Program-made: the position numbers and the translations under genes | Part shown: in pieces, positions 6,852 through 16,108 of the stretch | Layout of the letters: every line of letters starts with the position of its first letter | Numbering within the stretch: the first letter of the stretch is position 1 | Notes under the pieces: model-generated | Databases searched by the model: none | What the model saw: the letters and a program-made list of their open reading frames with translations, nothing else | What the model was told of the DNA's origin: nothing | NCBI GenBank assembly: GCA_947627785.1 | Contig: CANQXC010000005.1 | Coordinates: 1 to 21,237, forward strand | From: an uncultured Clostridia bacterium | GTDB taxonomy: Bacteria; Bacillota; Clostridia; TANB77; CAG-508 | Direction of reading: 5' to 3' | DNA: 21,237 bases

Positions 6852-9800
6852 ATGTCAAAGATAATTAAAAAAATTGTAAGTATGTTATTAATATTAAGTT
6901 TAGTATATGCCAATTTAGCTGGAACAGTATTTGGCATTGTTTCTTATGCCAAAGATGAAAATAATATAAGTGCAATAAAAGAAAATGAAGAACAAGAAGA
7001 AGAAATAAATTCTCTTGAAATTAAAACAGAAGAATTTTATAAGAATAACATGGAAGAAATGGAAACAGAATATCAAGAAAAACTAAACTTAAAATTAGAA
7101 TATGAGAATAAATTTAATAGAGTTGAAATTTATGATGTAAAAACAGAAATTAACAATGGTTTAATGGAAGAAGAGGAAATTTCTGAAGAAGAAATCGATG
7201 AACCAGAAAAAATAAATATATTTTATAAATCTACTAAAATAAATAAATCAGATTTATTAGATGCAATAGGAAAAGACGGAAAACTTGAAATTAAATACAG
7301 CCAATTATTAGAAGAAATAAAAGATAGTGAAATAACATCAGATGAAGAAGACACTATTATAGATGAAGAAAATAATTCAGAAATTGAAAGTGAAGAAGAA
7401 TTATCAGAAGAAAATAAATTTGAAGAGGATGAAGAAATAGTAGAAGAAAATAATGATGATAGCAAAGAGTTAGAAGAAGATAAAGAAGAATTAAATGGAG
7501 TAATTATTGCAGAGAACGGAACAGTAGAAATAAATGCAGAAACAGAAGCAGATGAAGAAGGCTTCATAACAATAATATATCCAGAAAATACAGAAAATGT
7601 AGAAATAAATATTTTAACAGAAACAGATAAAATAGAAACATTAGAAATTATACATACAAAAATGGTAGACAAAATAGCAAATATAGAAGAAGCAAATGTA
7701 TTAGAAACAATTAAACAAATAATAGTAAAACAAGATGAAGAAGAAATTTTAAACAAACAAGAAGCTTCAAATATGTCAATTAATTATACAAAAACAGTTG
7801 CAGATTTAGGAATGGATAAAGCACAAGTTTCTACAAGTGTAGATAATAAAGTTAATTTTACAATAACAATGCATACAGATGGTATAAAATATGATTTGTA
7901 TAAAAATCCATATTTTGTAATTGAATTTCCAAGCGAAATAGAAACAGTTAATTTAGATAATATATTAATTTTAAATAATAGAACTTTTGAAATAGAATTA
8001 GTAGAAACAGCTACAGCAGAAAATGGAAACAAAATAATAACAGTAAGATTAAATGGAGAACAAACAGAATATACAACATCAAATGAAGAAAATGTTCAAA
8101 TAGTATTAGAAACAACATTAAGAACAAATGAATTAACCCCAAGTTTAAACAGAAAAATAAATTTATACTATGAAAATGAAAATGTAAAAACATATGATGG
8201 AATTGGAACACAAGGCTTTGGAAAAGAAGATATAGATATAGCATTAGTTGCAAATAAAGAAATAATAGTTGAAACAAAAGCTGTTGTAGGAGAAGAAACA
8301 GTTACATCATTTAAAGACAACTATTCTTCAGTTACAGTAGCTCCAAATACATATAACAGAGCAGCAATTTATGGAACAATTGTTAATAATATGGGAGAAG
8401 ATATATCAAATGCAAAAATTCTTGGAACGGTAACAAGCATAGGACCAATTTCAGGAGTTCAAAATGTATATTACACTGCAAATGAAAATGCAACAGCAGA
8501 TATAAATAATGTAGAAAATGGTTGGACAAGTGAATATATACAAAATGCAAAAAAATATTTAATAATAGCAGAAAACTTTAAACAAGCTGAGAACTTGAAT
8601 TTTGCATATTATATGTATATGCCACAAGTTGTAGAAGAAGATGAAAGTTATGAATTAAAATATGATGTAATGGATAGTAGCAACGAAATCTTAAAAACAT
8701 CAAAAATAACAATAAACCAAGAAGCACCAAGATATGATATTTATGAAGACGAAATAATAAGAGCAAATATAGTAATGGATAAAGAAAAAGCAGAGGTAGG
8801 AGAAATTGTAAAAGCTACCATAAATATAACAAATATTTCAGGTAAAGACTTAAAAAATATGAAAATAAATATTCCATTACCTAAAGCATTATCATTAGCA
8901 TATAGAAATGTAATGAGTAGTGATCAATCTACACAAAACATATATATAAATGAAAAAGAAAATACATTGGATGTTTTGGCTATAAATATGGAAAATAATA
9001 CTACAATTACAATAGAAATAAATGCTAAAATAGAAAAATATGAAACATCAAGTGAAAAGATACAAGTAAATATGAGTTATGAAGAAAGAGAAAAACAAAT
9101 ATCTAATAAAGTAGGAATTGTAAAACCTTCTACTATACAAACTACAATTACAAGTAATAGATTAGGTAAGACATTAAAAGCAAAAGAAGAAATAGAATAC
9201 AAGGTTGAACTAAAAAATAATGGTGAATCATATGCAAATATAGATATAAATGTAACAAAAATGCCTGGTATTAGCATACAAAAAATAGAAGCTAAAAATA
9301 TAACTACAGGAGTAACAAAAAGTGCTACTGCAGTAGAACTAGATGGAAAATTGAGTTCAATAGATATAGCTCCTGGGGAGATTGTACAAATAACTGTATT
9401 GGGAAGAGCAAGAGAACTTGATTCAAATACTACAAATACATTTAATATAGAGATTATAGGAGAAGACATTGATAATACAACTACAAGTAAATTAACTAAT
9501 AATGTAAGTAGAATTGAGAAAGAAATAATAGTAGAAGAGAATAAAGCTGACAGTAGTAATGAGGAAAGTAATACTAATGAGAAAATAGAAAATAATACTA
9601 TTTTAGGAATAGCATGGATAGATAAAAATAACAACGGTATAAAAGACAAAAATGAAATAGTATTAAAAGGAGTACAAGCAGTATTAATAGATACTAAAAC
9701 TTCAAAAGAGGTTGCAAAAATAACAACTAATAGTGAAGGTGAATATGAATTTAAAAATGTAGAAAGTGGAAATTATGTTGTTGCATTTAACTATAATACA

Positions 9801-10580
9801 AAAACTTTCGCAGTAACAGATTATAAAAATGCAGAAATAGAAGATGAAATAGATTCAGATGTAATAAGCACTACACAAGACAATAAAACAGTAGCAAAAA
9901 CAGAAGTGCTATCAGTAAAAGAAGGAAAAACAGAGAATGTAAATATCGGGTTAGTATTAAATAAAACATTTGATATGAGTATTAATAAAGGAATAACAAA
10001 GGTTACTGTAGATAATGAGCAAGGAACAAATACTTATGACTTTAATAATACAAGTATTGCAAAAGTAGAAATAGATGGTAAATACTTAAAAGGTTCAATG
10101 ATACTTGTAGAATACGAGATTGCAGTTACAAATGTTGGAGAAATAGCTGGATTTGCAAAAGTTATAACAGATAAAATACCAGAGGGAATGAAATTTAATT
10201 CTGAATTAAATGAAAATTGGTATGAAGGTGAAAATGGAACATTATATTGTGAAGCATTAGAGAATAAAGAATTATTACCTGGAGAAACAGCAATTGTAAA
10301 ATTGATACTAACAAAGGAAATGACAGATGATAAAGTAACATCTCCTAAAAACACTGTAACTTTACAAGAAACATTTAATGAATATTTAATAGAAGATAAA
10401 AAACAAGATAATAACTCATCAGAAGCAACTATAATAATATCATTAACAACAGGAAAAACAGAATCTTATGTATGGCTTGTATTACTAGTTATCGCCATAA
10501 TAGGAATGGGAACATTTGGAGTAATAAAAATAACAAATAAAAACTCTTTGAAAGTTACTAATAAGGAAAGGAGAAAATAA
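6852..10580 (+). CDS. Large cell-surface protein A with SdrD-B-like domain and SLTTG sorting signal
   Basis: This is a 1242-residue exported protein, presumably an adhesin or structural surface protein; the exact role is unknown. A signal peptide (1 to about 33, cleavage likely after SYA) precedes an extremely Glu-rich region (about 35-230). Beta-rich sequence with no clear family follows, then two DUF11-like repeats (about 633-750 and 768-860). An SdrD-B/Cna-B-like domain (about 916-1035) has the Ca-binding-type stretch DKNNNGIKDKNE. A further DUF11-like module (about 1037-1160) precedes the C-terminus. The tail reads SLTTG (1197-1201), a hydrophobic span (about 1206-1226), then Lys/Arg ending in KERRK. 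That is the layout of a sortase signal with Leu-Pro replaced. The start follows AGGAGG by 5 bases. The stop is one base before the next ATG, so translation of the two is coupled. Confidence 0.88.
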   Translation: MSKIIKKIVSMLLILSLVYANLAGTVFGIVSYAKDENNISAIKENEEQEEEINSLEIKTEEFYKNNMEEMETEYQEKLNLKLEYENKFNRVEIYDVKTEINNGLMEEEEISEEEIDEPEKINIFYKSTKINKSDLLDAIGKDGKLEIKYSQLLEEIKDSEITSDEEDTIIDEENNSEIESEEELSEENKFEEDEEIVEENNDDSKELEEDKEELNGVIIAENGTVEINAETEADEEGFITIIYPENTENVEINILTETDKIETLEIIHTKMVDKIANIEEANVLETIKQIIVKQDEEEILNKQEASNMSINYTKTVADLGMDKAQVSTSVDNKVNFTITMHTDGIKYDLYKNPYFVIEFPSEIETVNLDNILILNNRTFEIELVETATAENGNKIITVRLNGEQTEYTTSNEENVQIVLETTLRTNELTPSLNRKINLYYENENVKTYDGIGTQGFGKEDIDIALVANKEIIVETKAVVGEETVTSFKDNYSSVTVAPNTYNRAAIYGTIVNNMGEDISNAKILGTVTSIGPISGVQNVYYTANENATADINNVENGWTSEYIQNAKKYLIIAENFKQAENLNFAYYMYMPQVVEEDESYELKYDVMDSSNEILKTSKITINQEAPRYDIYEDEIIRANIVMDKEKAEVGEIVKATINITNISGKDLKNMKINIPLPKALSLAYRNVMSSDQSTQNIYINEKENTLDVLAINMENNTTITIEINAKIEKYETSSEKIQVNMSYEEREKQISNKVGIVKPSTIQTTITSNRLGKTLKAKEEIEYKVELKNNGESYANIDINVTKMPGISIQKIEAKNITTGVTKSATAVELDGKLSSIDIAPGEIVQITVLGRARELDSNTTNTFNIEIIGEDIDNTTTSKLTNNVSRIEKEIIVEENKADSSNEESNTNEKIENNTILGIAWIDKNNNGIKDKNEIVLKGVQAVLIDTKTSKEVAKITTNSEGEYEFKNVESGNYVVAFNYNTKTFAVTDYKNAEIEDEIDSDVISTTQDNKTVAKTEVLSVKEGKTENVNIGLVLNKTFDMSINKGITKVTVDNEQGTNTYDFNNTSIAKVEIDGKYLKGSMILVEYEIAVTNVGEIAGFAKVITDKIPEGMKFNSELNENWYEGENGTLYCEALENKELLPGETAIVKLILTKEMTDDKVTSPKNTVTLQETFNEYLIEDKKQDNNSSEATIIISLTTGKTESYVWLVLLVIAIIGMGTFGVIKITNKNSLKVTNKERRK

Positions 10581-10581
10581 T

Positions 10582-13500
10582 ATGGCTAAGAAAATAAAAA
10601 TATTTGCTGTAATAATTGCTATAATTTTAACAATTATAGGAATAGCACTATTAATGAATAATGGTGAGACTATTGCAGTGGAAGGATTTCCTTATGTACA
10701 AGGCAGTACATACAGAATAGAAAGGTTATTGGATAATCCACAGTTATACTGTCTTAACCATGGAAGAGATTTCTATTTTGGAGATTACGAATGTTATGAA
10801 GTAAAAGAAGGCGATGCAATTTTAGCATATTTGGTTGCACATCAAACTAATAATAATAGGGATCAAAATACCGATCCAATTGCTAATGCTATATGGAGAT
10901 ATATGGGAAGCCCAGTAACTCCAGGTATGGAGGAGACAGCTGATAAATTAATTGAAGAAGCAAGAACTGCTACAAGTGCAATTAGTGCCTCAGGAAATAA
11001 TATTCAATTAACAGGACCACAAAACAATCCAGTTGTAGAAGATGCTTCAGGGCGTGTAGGACCATATAAAATTACATATCCAACTGTAAATGGAAAAATG
11101 GTAGGAACAGTAACTATAAAAGTAAATGGTCAAACACTATCAAAGATACCAGAGAGTGGAAAAGAATTTTATCTTACAAAAGAAGATGGAATAAAATATG
11201 GACAGAAAAATGACATAACAGTTACATATGATGGTGAAACTTATACCTGCACATATGCTAAATTTACACCATTAGCTGCAGCTACTGGTACAGCGCAAGC
11301 AACATGTATGGGATGTGGAGTTACTGGAACAGCAACAGCACATGGAATAAAGAAAAATAATGGTACTGTAATACCAGATGGAAAAGGCTGGGTAATGAAT
11401 GAATCTGTTACACACCAACCTGATTGTGAGAATCCTACAATGATGCTAAATCCAGTTTCAGCGCTTTGGAGATATGATGAAAGACCGTCTCCACATCATA
11501 GCGATTATAATAGTAAAGATTTACAAGACCTTATATTCATAGCACCAGAAAAAAAACCAATACATGAAGAAAAATCATTAGATTTCTGGGCAGGTAAACC
11601 TGAACTTAAAATAGATTTGAACAAAGAAAATACAATGGGTAAACCACTTTCAGAGGTACAATTTAAAGTAACAGTAGAAGGTGGAAAAATAGGGGATAGT
11701 ACAACCTCTGAACCTCAAACTGTAGGTGGTAGAAGTAATTTTACAATTAAACCTGATGTGGGAGCTGAACATATAACAGTAACATTAGAAGAAATCTCAA
11801 CACCAGAAGACTATATAAAATTGGATTCTCCAATAGTAATAAAATATGATTGGACAGGAGATAGATGGCAGGGCTGGTTGGAACAAGGTATAAAAGGTGA
11901 GAAGATAGAAGTTACAAGTAGTATGGGAGAGAGAAAATCTACTATTTGTATGGATACATCTGTACTAAAAATAATAAACAGACCAGTAATAAAGGTTACA
12001 TTAGATAAAAGGGATCCACAAGGACAAGTAGTGGAAAATGTAGAATTTGAAATAGATGTTACTGGTGGTACTGCTGAAGAGTCTATAATAAAACATGGTG
12101 AAACTGTTATAATTAAGCCAGATGCAGGAGTAGAAACAGTAACAGTAACATTAACAGAGCAAGATCCAGGTGAAGAATTTGTTAAATATAAAGAACCAAT
12201 TGTGATGACATTTGAATTCAATGGAGAAAGTTGGAATCTAGTGAAATCTTCTAAACCAGAAGATCCAGAAAAAGTAGAACTTAATACTACTACAAGTAAT
12301 GATACTGGTGTAGTTGAGGTAAAAATAAACGCAGTAAACAGGAGACAGATAATTGTAGATTTTACTAAGGAAGATAATGGTGGAAATAAAATAGAAATGA
12401 CATTTGATGTAACTGTTAGTGGCGGTACATTTGATAATGAAAGTACATCAAAAACAATTACAACAAATACTAGTAATGCAGAAGAATTAATTATTATACC
12501 AAATGGAACAAATGATGTAACTTTAACATTTGTAGAAAAGCCTGATGTTTATTACAAAGATTTAGGAACAATTGAAATTACATTCTCATATAGTGGAGGA
12601 GAATGGCAAGCAGTTAGAACACCAGATTGTGCAGAAATTGGTAAAACAACAAATGATGAGGGAATAATTGTATTTGAATTAACAATAGAAAACACAGCAA
12701 TAATTCAAGAAGTTACAGTAACAAAAATAAACACATCTTACAATGATGAAAGAATATCTGGAATTACATTTAATGTTGAATTAGTAAATGCAAAGGATTC
12801 TTCAGGAAAAACTTATTTGACTCATGTAACAACTGATAGCAATGGACAATTAAATTTAGGCACATTAGAGGTAACTAATCCAAATGATCCTATAAGTATA
12901 ATATTAGAAGAAGTTGGAGTTCCAAATGGATTGAATTTAAATTATAAAGGATTATATCCAAATGGTAAAGTTACAATAACATTCAACCATAAAGGATCAG
13001 GCTGTACAGTAAGTAATCCGAGTGTAGCAAGTGCAACATATAATAATGATAATGAAGTAGAAATAACAATTGAGAACGAAGTAACATTAGATTTATCTGG
13101 TAGAGTATGGAAAGATGGACAAACAGGATTAAAACCAGTACAAAGCCCAAATAATTTAGATAATAATGGTGAACCTGGTATACCAGGAGTAAAAGTATTA
13201 TTAAAAGGTTATGAGGAAAGAGAAACTACAACAGATAGCAATGGTGGATACTCATTTAAAGATTTACCAGCAAGTGTTAATGGTAGTACAAATTATTATA
13301 TTGAATTTGTATATGACGGAATTCATTATCAAGCAGTAACACCACATGTGGGAAATGATACAACAATAGATTCAGATGCTAATGAAGTAGATAGAACAGG
13401 ATTTAATAATAAGTTTAGAACTATTACAAGAAACACTGCTACAGGAACAACAGGAGCAACTACTGCATTACAATATGATGTTAATGGAAATGATGCTATA

Positions 13501-16104
13501 TTAAAAACAACAGATGCAAATGGAGTAGTTTTAGCAGATTTTGCAATGACAGCAACAACACAGCCAGATACATATAATGAAATAACTGCAGATATAGATA
13601 TGGGCTTAGTAAAGAGAGGATTAAATTTATCAGCAGTAACAGAATTAGAACAAGCTGTAGTTACAATAAATGGAAAAAGTGCAACATATCCATATAATGA
13701 ACTTAGAGGTTTACAACAAGATGAAAATGGTAACTTGATATTTAATGGTGAAGATATAAAGAATAATTTATTACAAAGAAATTTACAATATAATTTATAC
13801 TTATATGCATCAGACTATAACTACAGAATGCATGACTATAGTCAAGTTCAAGCCTATGATAACGCTAATGTAGGAAGACCAGGAATGGCAAGTGGCGAAG
13901 AAATAAAAAATAGTCAAGATGAAGAACTAGATGTAACATTAACATATCAAATAGCATTAAATAATCATAGTGCAACAACATCAACAGTAAATGAAATAGC
14001 ATACTACTATGATTCAAGCTTAGAAATTCCAAACAATTCATATAATGTTACACAAGTTAATATGGATGGAAAAACATATAACAAAATAATTATACCAGTA
14101 AAGGCAACATTAGATGGTCAAATTAATCAATCATTATTTAATATAACATTTAAGGTAAAGAAGACTAATAATGCTATAGATATAGGAACCGTAAAGACAT
14201 GGGTAGAAATAATTTCATATTCAAGTACAGAAGGATGTATAGATGATAATTCTGCTCCAGACAACATAATAGAACATAACACTGAGGATGATTCAGATGA
14301 TGCAAGAGGCTTAAATATTGCAATACAAAATGATAGTAGAACAATAAGTGGTTATGTGTTTGAAGATAGTAAACAAAGTAATGGTACAGGTAATGGACAA
14401 TATAATTCTGGTGAAACAAAAGTTGATGGTGTAATAGTACAATTAATAGAAATTAAAGAATTAGAAAGCTTAGGAATAAAATTAGAATACATTTGGCAAG
14501 AAACTGTATCAGGATCTTCAGCAGTAAAAGTTTTATCATTAGATGGAAAATCTGTAACAACTCAAAGTGTTCAAAAGGAAGAAGGAAGATATACATTTAC
14601 AGGATTTATTCCAGGTGATTATATTGTAAGATTTATATATGGAGATGGTACATATTTTGATCTAGATATAGATGGAACGCAAGCACCACAACAATCTATT
14701 TTACAATATAATGGTCAAGATTATAAATCTACAATAGATGTGGGATATGACTATCGTAGATTCGATAAGAATACATATTCTGGAGAAGCTTCAATGGCAA
14801 GGGATAATGAAGCAAGAAGATTGAGACAAATGGCATGGGCAACTGAAACAAATGGAAATAGCGATTTAAATATTAATACAAAAGATAAGCTTAAAGATTC
14901 ATGGATGTGTGCAGAAACATCTAAAGTACAAATACCAATTACAGAAAATGCTGAAGACGTTGCTGCAGGTACTGCTACAGGAAATAATACAGAGGAGAGA
15001 AAACTTAACTTTGGTTTAGTAGAAAGACCAAATGCACAACTTATATTAGAAAAACATATAACATCCTTAAAAGTAACAAGTACTGATAATAGAACAATTG
15101 TTGATGTAACTACAGGAGAACCATATGCAGACGCAAACGGTAAAGTATATAATCAAGATAATGGAGGTTTAACTAAAGTATTAACACCTACTGCTACAGA
15201 CAAAGATATTACAAACAGTATAGGACAATGGAACATATCTTATGATGTATCACAATATGGGGATATAATTGTACAAATAGGTTATACATATAATATTAGT
15301 AATGTAGGTGATAAAGACTATATTGGACAAGAGCTTAATGCGCTAATTGGTAATAATAAATTAAGTGATGTGTATACACAGGTAGCTAGTCAATTAGAAA
15401 ACAATAATAGATTAGTTATGGCAAATGAAGGAATAATTAATGCAGTTATAGGCACATACTTGGGAAAAGTTTACTATACAGGTTCAAATCAAGGTAATTC
15501 TGATGTAGAAATAGGAATTCCACTAAAATTAGAGGACTATCTGTTAGCTGATAAACAATATTCAAATAATATTAATTTTGCAGAAAAGAATATAAATCCA
15601 AATTCTATTACACCAACAGAAAAGGTATATTGGAAGGATTCTACAAATATACAGAAAGTAAATGTAAAAGTATTAAACTCTGATGAATTTGAATTAAGAG
15701 GTGGAGAATCTAGAACATATAAGTTAAATACAGTACAACAAGTTGACCCAACAATTACAAGTAATTGTATATTCAATAGTTCTACAGCTCAGTTGGCTTT
15801 CGGAGAAACATTAACAAGTAAAACAGGTAGAGTTGCTCAAGATGCAAATAGAAATAATGTTTTATCAACATTAGCTACAGCTTCTGATGGTACAGCAGGA
15901 GGAGTTACAGTTGGTGAAGCTAGTGTAGTATATACAACAGATATCGCACCACAAAGTGATGAGTTTATTGCAGAAACAGTTCAGATTATACCAACATTTG
16001 GTGCAGACAAAGAAACACCAGTAATACTTATCGCATCAGTAACAGCAGGATTAGTAGTAGTAGCAGTTGGTATAGTACTAATTAAGAAATTCATAATTAA
16101 ATAA
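10582..16104 (+). CDS. Giant cell-surface protein B: thioester-like N-terminus, four beta repeats, two SdrD-B domains, IPTFG anchor
   Basis: This 1840-residue protein starts with an export segment (about 7-25), then a region like the Cys-Gln thioester adhesin domain: YCLNHG with Cys57, and a later IANAIWRYMG (100-109) resembling the family's TQxAxW block but lacking its TQ. A Cys-containing segment (about 240-295, including CMGCG) follows. Four related beta repeats of about 120 residues lie at roughly 338-466, 466-586, 586-706 and 707-832; several end in the form xINRP/VNRRQ/IENTA. SdrD-B/Cna-B-like domains lie at about 834-960 and 1252-1400, each followed by a DUF11-like beta module. The tail reads IPTFG (1803-1807), a hydrophobic span and KKFIIK, an unorthodox sortase-type anchor. 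The ribosome site AAAGGAG lies inside the end of the previous gene. It is the second gene of the operon and probably displayed together with protein A. The ligand is unknown. Confidence 0.88.
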   Translation: MAKKIKIFAVIIAIILTIIGIALLMNNGETIAVEGFPYVQGSTYRIERLLDNPQLYCLNHGRDFYFGDYECYEVKEGDAILAYLVAHQTNNNRDQNTDPIANAIWRYMGSPVTPGMEETADKLIEEARTATSAISASGNNIQLTGPQNNPVVEDASGRVGPYKITYPTVNGKMVGTVTIKVNGQTLSKIPESGKEFYLTKEDGIKYGQKNDITVTYDGETYTCTYAKFTPLAAATGTAQATCMGCGVTGTATAHGIKKNNGTVIPDGKGWVMNESVTHQPDCENPTMMLNPVSALWRYDERPSPHHSDYNSKDLQDLIFIAPEKKPIHEEKSLDFWAGKPELKIDLNKENTMGKPLSEVQFKVTVEGGKIGDSTTSEPQTVGGRSNFTIKPDVGAEHITVTLEEISTPEDYIKLDSPIVIKYDWTGDRWQGWLEQGIKGEKIEVTSSMGERKSTICMDTSVLKIINRPVIKVTLDKRDPQGQVVENVEFEIDVTGGTAEESIIKHGETVIIKPDAGVETVTVTLTEQDPGEEFVKYKEPIVMTFEFNGESWNLVKSSKPEDPEKVELNTTTSNDTGVVEVKINAVNRRQIIVDFTKEDNGGNKIEMTFDVTVSGGTFDNESTSKTITTNTSNAEELIIIPNGTNDVTLTFVEKPDVYYKDLGTIEITFSYSGGEWQAVRTPDCAEIGKTTNDEGIIVFELTIENTAIIQEVTVTKINTSYNDERISGITFNVELVNAKDSSGKTYLTHVTTDSNGQLNLGTLEVTNPNDPISIILEEVGVPNGLNLNYKGLYPNGKVTITFNHKGSGCTVSNPSVASATYNNDNEVEITIENEVTLDLSGRVWKDGQTGLKPVQSPNNLDNNGEPGIPGVKVLLKGYEERETTTDSNGGYSFKDLPASVNGSTNYYIEFVYDGIHYQAVTPHVGNDTTIDSDANEVDRTGFNNKFRTITRNTATGTTGATTALQYDVNGNDAILKTTDANGVVLADFAMTATTQPDTYNEITADIDMGLVKRGLNLSAVTELEQAVVTINGKSATYPYNELRGLQQDENGNLIFNGEDIKNNLLQRNLQYNLYLYASDYNYRMHDYSQVQAYDNANVGRPGMASGEEIKNSQDEELDVTLTYQIALNNHSATTSTVNEIAYYYDSSLEIPNNSYNVTQVNMDGKTYNKIIIPVKATLDGQINQSLFNITFKVKKTNNAIDIGTVKTWVEIISYSSTEGCIDDNSAPDNIIEHNTEDDSDDARGLNIAIQNDSRTISGYVFEDSKQSNGTGNGQYNSGETKVDGVIVQLIEIKELESLGIKLEYIWQETVSGSSAVKVLSLDGKSVTTQSVQKEEGRYTFTGFIPGDYIVRFIYGDGTYFDLDIDGTQAPQQSILQYNGQDYKSTIDVGYDYRRFDKNTYSGEASMARDNEARRLRQMAWATETNGNSDLNINTKDKLKDSWMCAETSKVQIPITENAEDVAAGTATGNNTEERKLNFGLVERPNAQLILEKHITSLKVTSTDNRTIVDVTTGEPYADANGKVYNQDNGGLTKVLTPTATDKDITNSIGQWNISYDVSQYGDIIVQIGYTYNISNVGDKDYIGQELNALIGNNKLSDVYTQVASQLENNNRLVMANEGIINAVIGTYLGKVYYTGSNQGNSDVEIGIPLKLEDYLLADKQYSNNINFAEKNINPNSITPTEKVYWKDSTNIQKVNVKVLNSDEFELRGGESRTYKLNTVQQVDPTITSNCIFNSSTAQLAFGETLTSKTGRVAQDANRNNVLSTLATASDGTAGGVTVGEASVVYTTDIAPQSDEFIAETVQIIPTFGADKETPVILIASVTAGLVVVAVGIVLIKKFIIK

Positions 16105-16108
16105 GGTA

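Noticed and set aside
9077..9649. 190-codon minus-strand frame opposite surface protein A, and similar ones at 7223-7756, 7784-8277 and 10034-10354
   Set aside because: They lie wholly antisense to a well-supported gene, have Ser/Phe/Leu-rich by-product composition, and no ribosome site or family resemblance.
11811..12221. 136-codon minus-strand frame inside surface protein B, plus those at 14174-14419 and 15537-15776
   Set aside because: Antisense shadows of the plus-strand beta repeats; no motif, no start signal.
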